A model generated the notes under the pieces. The model was not told the DNA's origin. It ran no database searches and saw only the letters and a list, made by a program, of their open reading frames with translations. Below are positions 32,698-36,725 of a stretch of 36,725 bases of DNA, one piece after another. The DNA comes from Acidobacteriota bacterium. Lineage in GTDB: Bacteria > Acidobacteriota > Terriglobia > Terriglobales > Acidobacteriaceae. The number at the start of each line of letters is the position of its first letter. The first letter of the stretch is position 1. The DNA is taken from NCBI GenBank assembly GCA_031296115.1, contig JARLGI010000034.1:1-36725 (forward strand), in the 5' to 3' direction. The translations under genes and the position numbers were made by a program.

Positions 32698-33417
32698 CTA
32701 TCCCTCGTTTACCAGCGAGCCTACCCGCTCGCCCAGCACCACGCGGCGGATGTTGCCGCGCTGGTTCAGGTTGAAGATCACGATGGGAAGATTGTTCTCA
32801 CGGCAGAGCGCGATCGCCGTGGCGTCCATTACCCGCAGCCCTCGCTTCAGGATTTCCAGATAGCTGATGGTGTCGAACATGGTGGCATCTTTCACCACGA
32901 CGGGATCGTCGGTGTAGATGCCATCGACCTTGGTGGCCTTCAGAATGGCGTCAGCCTTGATTTCCATGGCGCGCAGCGACGCGGCCGTGTCGGTAGAGAA
33001 GTAGGGGTTGCCGGTGCCGCCGGCGAAGACCACGACCCGCCCCTTCTCCAGATGTCGAATGGCGCGGCGCCGGATGAATGGCTCGGCCACCTGGTTCATC
33101 TCAATAGCGCTCATCACGCGGGTAAACGCGCCAGAGCGTTCCAGCGCGTCCTGCAGTGCCAGCGCGTTGATGACCGTGGCCAGCATGCCCATGTGGTCGG
33201 CGGAAACGCGGTCCATGGACTTGGCTTGCTCGGCTACGCCGCGGAAAAAGTTGCCGCCACCCACCACGATGGCAATCTCCACGCCCAGCTTGTGCACTTC
33301 AGCCACTTCGGCGGCAATTTCGTGAACGCGCTGGTTATCGACGCCAAAGCCCTGGCCCGCAGCCAGCGCCTCACCCGAGATCTTCAGCAGAATGCGTTTG
33401 TAAACCGGAGTGCTCAT
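32698..33417 (-). CDS. pyrH: UMP kinase
   Basis: Hexameric bacterial UMP kinase that phosphorylates UMP to UDP, of the amino-acid-kinase fold. The 239-residue length is standard. [12 protein letters not shown] (7-18) holds the phosphate-binding Lys, [11 protein letters not shown] (50-60) the glycine-rich loop, [16 protein letters not shown] the UMP site, and [20 protein letters not shown] the acceptor/magnesium site. The C-terminus [12 protein letters not shown] is typical. The start is ATG 33417; the ribosome site is weak. It sits between tsf and frr as in most bacteria, with a terminator-like hairpin separating it from tsf. Confidence 0.97.
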   Translation of the reverse strand: MSTPVYKRILLKISGEALAAGQGFGVDNQRVHEIAAEVAEVHKLGVEIAIVVGGGNFFRGVAEQAKSMDRVSADHMGMLATVINALALQDALERSGAFTRVMSAIEMNQVAEPFIRRRAIRHLEKGRVVVFAGGTGNPYFSTDTAASLRAMEIKADAILKATKVDGIYTDDPVVVKDATMFDTISYLEILKRGLRVMDATAIALCRENNLPIVIFNLNQRGNIRRVVLGERVGSLVNEG

Positions 33418-33484
33418 CTTTTCGCAGGTATCCTAGTGGAGACGTGCTGACTCAGTTTAGCAAGAACCGAAGAGAGGAGGCAGG

Positions 33485-33517
33485 GAGAACAAGAAGGCCG
33501 GAATCGCTTCCGGCCCT
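33485..33517 (-). terminator. Terminator or attenuator after tsf
   Basis: A perfect 8-bp stem GGCCGGAA (33496-33503) / TTCCGGCC (33508-33515) has a TCGC loop. On the minus strand it is followed by TTCTTGTTCT. It lies about 8 bases after the tsf stop and before pyrH. Confidence 0.75.
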
Positions 33518-33522
33518 GTGGA

Positions 33523-34179
33523 TTATTCGGCGTTCGGCTCGGCCGCCTTGCTAACGGCGACCGTCTCGTTGACATCGCCCACCTTGAAGCGGGCAAAGCG
33601 TTTGACCGAGATGTTCTCGCCCAGCTTGCCGATCACCGTCGCGATGAGCTGCGACACGGAGATGGTCTGGTCCTTGATGAACGGCTGCTCGTACAGGCAG
33701 ACTTCTTCGTAGAACTTCGCCATCTTGCCCTCGACGATCTTCTCGATCACCGGGGCCGGCTTGCCGGTCTGGGCGGCCTGCGCGCGATAAATGTCCTTCT
33801 CCTTGTCGAAGGCTTCCGCCGTGACGTCTTCCTTGCGGACGAACTTGGGATCGGTGGCCGCGATGTGCATGGCGATGTCGTGTACAAGCCCCTTGAAGTC
33901 GTCGGTCCGGGCCACGAAATCGCTCTCACAATTTACTTCCACTAGCACGCCGATTTTGCCTCCGGCGTGAATGTAGCTGGCCACCGAGCCTTCACTGGTG
34001 GCGCGGGTCGCCTTCTTGGCAGCCGTGGCCACGCCCTTCTTGCGGAGGAGGACGATGGCGGCTTCCACGTCGCCCTTGGCCTCGGTCAGTGCTGCCTTGC
34101 AATCCATCATGGGAGCGCTGGTCTTGTCGCGAAGGTCCTTTACTTGTGCGGCAGTAATGTTCACAGTCGTAGTGCTCAT
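33523..34179 (-). CDS. tsf: Elongation factor Ts
   Basis: The guanine-nucleotide exchange factor for EF-Tu. At 218 residues it is the short form, with one core subdomain, as in Thermus and chloroplasts. The N-terminal UBA-like domain carries VKDLRDKTSAPMMDCKAAL (13-31). ALTEAKGDVEAAIVLLRKKG follows, and VNCESDFVAR is the conserved exchange-region motif. The C-terminal part has CLYEQPFIKD and a short Ala/Glu tail. The start is ATG 34179. It is separated from rpsB by a 136-base spacer that holds a terminator-like hairpin. Confidence 0.97.
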   Translation of the reverse strand: MSTTTVNITAAQVKDLRDKTSAPMMDCKAALTEAKGDVEAAIVLLRKKGVATAAKKATRATSEGSVASYIHAGGKIGVLVEVNCESDFVARTDDFKGLVHDIAMHIAATDPKFVRKEDVTAEAFDKEKDIYRAQAAQTGKPAPVIEKIVEGKMAKFYEEVCLYEQPFIKDQTISVSQLIATVIGKLGENISVKRFARFKVGDVNETVAVSKAAEPNAE

Positions 34180-34234
34180 CTTCCCATTTTCCTGTTCTGC
34201 GTTAATAGCAACTCTAGTATTAGATTCAGTTTGC

Positions 34235-34276
34235 TAGAAAACGACCCGCGGCAGGTTGCTGCGCGGGTCGCCAAAA
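34235..34276 (-). terminator. Terminator or attenuator between rpsB and tsf
   Basis: A perfect 9-bp stem CGACCCGCG (34242-34250) / CGCGGGTCG (34262-34270) has an 11-base loop. On the minus strand it is followed by TTTTCT. AAAAC on the other side makes it partly bidirectional. It would reduce read-through from rpsB into tsf. Confidence 0.75.
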
Positions 34277-34315
34277 CCATTCGACAGCCTGATTACAAAT
34301 CCCTGCAACGGCAGG

Positions 34316-35194
34316 TTATGCGGTTGTGTTCTCGGCAGCGCGCCGTTTACCTTTGCCCAGCACCTCTTCCATGCTGACCTCTTCGGCTTCGCTGGTCTCT
34401 TCTGGAACGGCAACCGCTACGCCTTCGACTTCTGCCGGACTGGGAGCTTCGGCCTCGGCCGACTCGCTGTACTGCACCGCGGAGGCCACGTCCGCCACAT
34501 CCTTGTCATGGGCGGCTTGCGCGCCCTCGACCACCGAGTCCGCAATCTTGGAGGCGAACAGCCGGATGGCGCGCAGCGCGTCGTCGTTGCCGGGAATCAC
34601 GTAATCCACTTCACTGGGATCGCAGTTCGTGTCCACCACCGCGACCACCGGGATGCCCAGCTTGCGGGCTTCCTTCACCGCGATCTGCTCCTTGTTGGAG
34701 TCGATCACGAACAGCGTGTCAGGCAGGCGGTTCAAATTCTTGATGCCGGCAAGGTTGGCCTGGAGATGCTTGCGCTCGCGCTCCAGCTTGACCACTTCCT
34801 TCTTGGGGAGCAGCTCGTAGCGGCCGTCCGTGGCCATCTCGTCGAGCTCCTTCAACCGCTTCACCGACTTCTGCACCGTGATCCAGTTGGTGAGCAGTCC
34901 GCCAAGCCAGCGCTGGTTGACGTAGAACATGCCGCAGCGCGTCGCCTCTTCGGCGATGGCGTCCTGCGCCTGGCGCTTGGTGCCCACGAACAGCACCAGC
35001 TTGCCCTCCGATGCCATCTCCTGCACAAACTTGGACGCTTCCTTGAACATCTTCAGCGTCTTTTGTAGGTCAATGATGTAAATGCCGTTGCGTTCGCCAA
35101 AGATGAATTCCTTCATCTTGGGGTTCCAACGTTTCGTCTGGTGCCCGAAGTGAACGCCCGCTTCGAGCAACTCCTTCATCGTGATATTTGCCAA
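34316..35194 (-). CDS. rpsB: 30S ribosomal protein S2
   Basis: Ribosomal protein S2 of the 30S subunit, 292 residues. Family motifs: [20 protein letters not shown] at the N-terminus, [24 protein letters not shown], and [20 protein letters not shown]. The ordinary S2 fold ends near residue 230; a further ~60-residue Glu/Ala/Ser-rich acidic tail ends in a basic patch ([13 protein letters not shown]). The start is TTG 35194, which gives the canonical (M)[10 protein letters not shown] and has GAGGAGG five bases upstream; the ATG at 35218 would place this ribosome site inside the gene. Confidence 0.96.
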   Translation of the reverse strand: MANITMKELLEAGVHFGHQTKRWNPKMKEFIFGERNGIYIIDLQKTLKMFKEASKFVQEMASEGKLVLFVGTKRQAQDAIAEEATRCGMFYVNQRWLGGLLTNWITVQKSVKRLKELDEMATDGRYELLPKKEVVKLERERKHLQANLAGIKNLNRLPDTLFVIDSNKEQIAVKEARKLGIPVVAVVDTNCDPSEVDYVIPGNDDALRAIRLFASKIADSVVEGAQAAHDKDVADVASAVQYSESAEAEAPSPAEVEGVAVAVPEETSEAEEVSMEEVLGKGKRRAAENTTA

Positions 35195-35336
35195 GCTACC
35201 TCCTCGGTTGGCTTGCATCCTCTGCGACGGCTGAGCCGGAGCGCTCGGGATTGCTTTCCGTTACCCGCCCCTAAGCAGGTGCGGAAGATTTCGTTCCGGT
35301 TGAACTTTTCCTGCCCGCCCCCGGAACCACAAGGCG

Positions 35337-35408
35337 AGTTGTCACTTGTACGTTGTCAGAAGCCACGAGTTGTCGCGGTTACTGCTGACAACTGATAACC
35401 GACAACTG
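35337..35408. repeat. GTTGTC / GACAAC inverted repeat cluster
   Basis: Copies of GTTGTC(A) at about 35339, 35354 and 35372 on the plus strand are answered by TGACAACTGATAACCGACAA at about 35386-35405. The block lies between the rpsB leader and the rpsI relic. Such GTTGTCAGTTGTC-type repeats are of a kind seen between genes elsewhere; their role is not known. Confidence 0.6.
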
Positions 35409-35413
35409 CTTTC

Positions 35414-35449
35414 TTACCGCTTGCGGAACTGGAAGCGCTTACGGGCGCC
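35414..35449 (-). pseudogene. Relic of an rpsI 3' end
   Basis: Read on the minus strand these 36 bases give [11 protein letters not shown] and a TAA stop, against [11 protein letters not shown] and TAG at the end of the intact rpsI located about 70 bases upstream in the direction of transcription. Codons differ at many positions, so it is a diverged copy, not a recent duplication. An in-frame TAG lies directly before it, and nothing further upstream is clearly S9-like. It looks like the scar of replacement or duplication of rpsI. Confidence 0.7.
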
Positions 35450-35520
35450 CTACTTCACCCCAACCAGCGCAAGATCGGCGCTGGTCGGGGACCCCGGGTC
35501 CAGTTTCCATGCACTCCCAA

Positions 35521-35916
35521 CTACCGTTTCGAAAACTGAAATCTCTTCCGGGCACCTTTTTGGCCGTACTTCTTGCGTTCTTTGCCACGCGCGTCGCGGC
35601 GCAGGAAGCCTTCGGCCTTCAGCTTGGGACGCAGCTCGGGGTTGAACTCCTGCAATGCGCGAGCAATGCCCATGCGTACCGCGCCAGCCTGGCCATTCAC
35701 GCCTCCGCCGTCCACGGTGCAGGTCACGTTGAAGCTGGCGGTAGTCTCAGTGAGCACCAAGGCCGATTTCGCCATGATGCGCTGCGCTTCCGTCACGAAG
35801 TACACATCGAACGGCCTGTTGTTGACCTTGAATTCGCCGCTGCCGGGGCGAAGGAACACGCGGGCCACGCTCGACTTGCGACGACCCGTACCGTAATACT
35901 GAACCTGCTCTGCCAT
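35521..35916 (-). CDS. rpsI: 30S ribosomal protein S9
   Basis: Ribosomal protein S9, 131 residues, standard length. [20 protein letters not shown] (6-25) opens the protein. [19 protein letters not shown] is the central signature, and the basic C-terminal tail KRFQFSKR reaches the P-site tRNA. The start is ATG 35916. It follows rplM with a 78-base spacer, the usual rplM-rpsI pair. A diverged second copy of its 3' end lies downstream. Confidence 0.97.
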   Translation of the reverse strand: MAEQVQYYGTGRRKSSVARVFLRPGSGEFKVNNRPFDVYFVTEAQRIMAKSALVLTETTASFNVTCTVDGGGVNGQAGAVRMGIARALQEFNPELRPKLKAEGFLRRDARGKERKKYGQKGARKRFQFSKR

Positions 35917-35994
35917 CTGTTGTCCGTCGGGAGCGTGCTCCCAAAATTCCTTCCCAAAAATTTGATCGGCGAAGCTTAACTTCGCCCTGCGCAG

Positions 35995-36438
35995 TTAAGC
36001 GCGCTTGGCAGCGACCGCAGCCACCGCTTCCGGCTTCTGCGCCGCGTGCGGGTGCTTGTCGTCGCGGTAAACCTTGAGCTTGCTGGCCATGGCGCGGCCC
36101 AGCTTGGTGTGCGGCAGCATGCCGGTGATCGCCTCTTCCACGATCGCCTCCGGCTTGCGCGCCAGGCGCTTCTTGTACTCCTCGGCCTTCATGCCGCCGG
36201 GGTAGCCCGAGTACTCGTAGTAGACCTTGCTGTCTGCCTTCAGGCCCGAGATGCGGATCTTGGCGGCATTGATCACGATGACGTGGTCGCCGGTGTCGAA
36301 AAATGGCGTGTACTTGGGGCTGTCTTTGCCGCTGAGGATGCGCGCCACACGGCTTGCCAGCCGGCCGAGGGTCTGCCCTTCGGCATCAATGACGAACCAC
36401 TTGCGCGCAATTTCCCCTTTGGGGAAATAGGTTGACAT
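35995..36438 (-). CDS. rplM: 50S ribosomal protein L13
   Basis: Ribosomal protein L13 of the 50S subunit, 147 residues. Motifs: [20 protein letters not shown] near the N-terminus, [30 protein letters not shown] and [12 protein letters not shown]. The C-terminal tail is Ala/Lys-rich. The start is ATG 36438, with GGGAGAG about eight bases upstream. It is the first gene of the translation block and lies about 100 bases downstream of a clear promoter. The long leader is a candidate site for autoregulation, as is known for L13 in other bacteria. Confidence 0.97.
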   Translation of the reverse strand: MSTYFPKGEIARKWFVIDAEGQTLGRLASRVARILSGKDSPKYTPFFDTGDHVIVINAAKIRISGLKADSKVYYEYSGYPGGMKAEEYKKRLARKPEAIVEEAITGMLPHTKLGRAMASKLKVYRDDKHPHAAQKPEAVAAVAAKRA

Positions 36439-36547
36439 CTCTAAACTCTCCCAGAAAATGTGAAAAAACCGCGAAAGAGCCGCTGAGTTCTGGCGCTGGA
36501 CGCGCAGGGACCTTCAGGCCGGCAAACGCAGGACTACCAAAGGATTA

Positions 36548-36577
36548 AGAATAGCCTATACGTGCAGTGATTGTCAA
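36548..36577 (-). promoter_or_regulatory. Sigma-70 promoter of rplM-rpsI
   Basis: On the minus strand a perfect -35 TTGACA (36577-36572) is followed after 18 bases by the -10 TATTCT (36553-36548). It predicts a leader of about 100 bases before the rplM start. Confidence 0.7.
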
Positions 36578-36614
36578 CGAACAGTCTCTTCCAATACAAG
36601 ATGAGCCTGAAGGA

Positions 36615-36725
36615 ATGAGCAGCGTACACGAAGCAGAGAAGTTGAGTCTGAAAGGGATCGCGGCGTTTCTCCAGGCCAGCGAAGAAGTCCACTTTCTTGG
36701 CGAAAACCGGCAGCAGGTCTATGCC
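36615..36725 (+). CDS. Integrase/transposase-like protein, 5' end only
   Basis: ATG 36615 opens a frame that is still open at the window edge (37 codons). It reads MSSVHEAEKLSLKGIAAFLQ and then ASEEVHFLGENRQQVYA. The segment IAAFLxASEEVxFxxxNRQxVY resembles the N-terminus of a group of integrase-core (DDE, IS481-like) transposases that continue with a WVxRTL segment. The match is from memory and covers only this part. AAGGA immediately before the ATG is too close for ideal use; TTG 36642 is an alternative start. It is divergent from rplM, whose promoter lies about 40 bases away. Confidence 0.5.
   Translation, partial: MSSVHEAEKLSLKGIAAFLQASEEVHFLGENRQQVYA

Larger units (their letters stand above)
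35195..35520. other. 326-base spacer between rpsI and rpsB: hairpin, rpsI relic, repeats, rpsB leader
   Basis: In minus-strand order from rpsI, it holds a strong hairpin (35457-35491, 13-bp arms with one mismatch, CCCC-A-ACCAGCGC against GCGCTGGT-C-GGGG), a relic of an rpsI 3' end (35414-35449), GTTGTC/GACAAC repeats (35337-35408), and the rpsB leader ending in its GAGGAGG site. No other gene is seen. Confidence 0.7.

Noticed and set aside
36601..36618. Five-codon mini-ORF (ATG 36601 to TGA) overlapping the integrase-like start
   Set aside because: Too short to call; translational coupling is possible but unsupported.
1..36725. CRISPR arrays, tRNA or rRNA genes, complete prophage or insertion sequence
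   Set aside because: No regularly spaced direct repeats, no cloverleaf or T-loop pattern, no rRNA sequence, and no complete transposase with terminal repeats were seen.

Overview
The window is a stretch of ordinary chromosome, roughly 60% GC by eye, from a Gram-negative bacterium. The lipid A genes (fabZ, lpxA, lpxI), the use of LpxI, the OmpA-type protein, the single-domain short-form EF-Ts, the frequent GTG/TTG starts and several small families typical of that phylum (DinB-like, DUF2007, a DUF2393-like protein) suggest an Acidobacteriota (Terriglobia/Koribacter-like) genome. That placement is an inference from gene content; no rRNA gene is present to confirm it.

Layout, left to right. The first 127 bases are CA-repeat and a 23-base C run that look like a contig-end artefact. 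Then come the tail of an unidentified gene, an orphan UvrC-N-terminal-like protein and gltX (+). A convergent minus-strand pair encodes an amino-acid permease and an adenosine-deaminase-family enzyme, overlapping by ATGA. A secreted DPP-IV-type S9 peptidase follows (-), then a coiled-coil/zinc-ribbon protein and Maf (+), TatA and an M20 peptidase (-). A plus-strand lipid A cluster (fabZ-lpxA-lpxI-Gfo/Idh/MocA oxidoreductase-DUF2007/zinc ribbon) runs to 15.7 kb. Next are a secreted sulfatase and the purine genes purL and purF. A dGTPase-like HD hydrolase and a large exported TPR protein lie on the minus strand. After a gene-poor stretch of nearly 1 kb come an OmpA-family protein, Ogt, a DppF/OppF-type ATPase without its permeases, a second gene-poor stretch of about 850 bases, two small exported or membrane proteins, a frameshifted DinB-like gene and a GNAT acetyltransferase. 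The right end is a translation block on the minus strand, transcribed in the order rplM-rpsI, rpsB, tsf, pyrH, frr. The 5' end of an integrase-like gene appears at the right edge.

No CRISPR array, tRNA, rRNA or complete mobile element was seen, and I found no convincing new multi-gene system. The points most worth a second look are: a relic of a second rpsI 3' end between rpsB and rpsI; a DinB-like gene with two separate +1 shifts; a Gln in place of the first metal-binding His of the deaminase; a probable CTG start for the permease; the two gene-poor stretches with hairpins, promoter-like signals and possible small RNAs or ORFs; and three different intergenic repeat families that each occur as inverted pairs.
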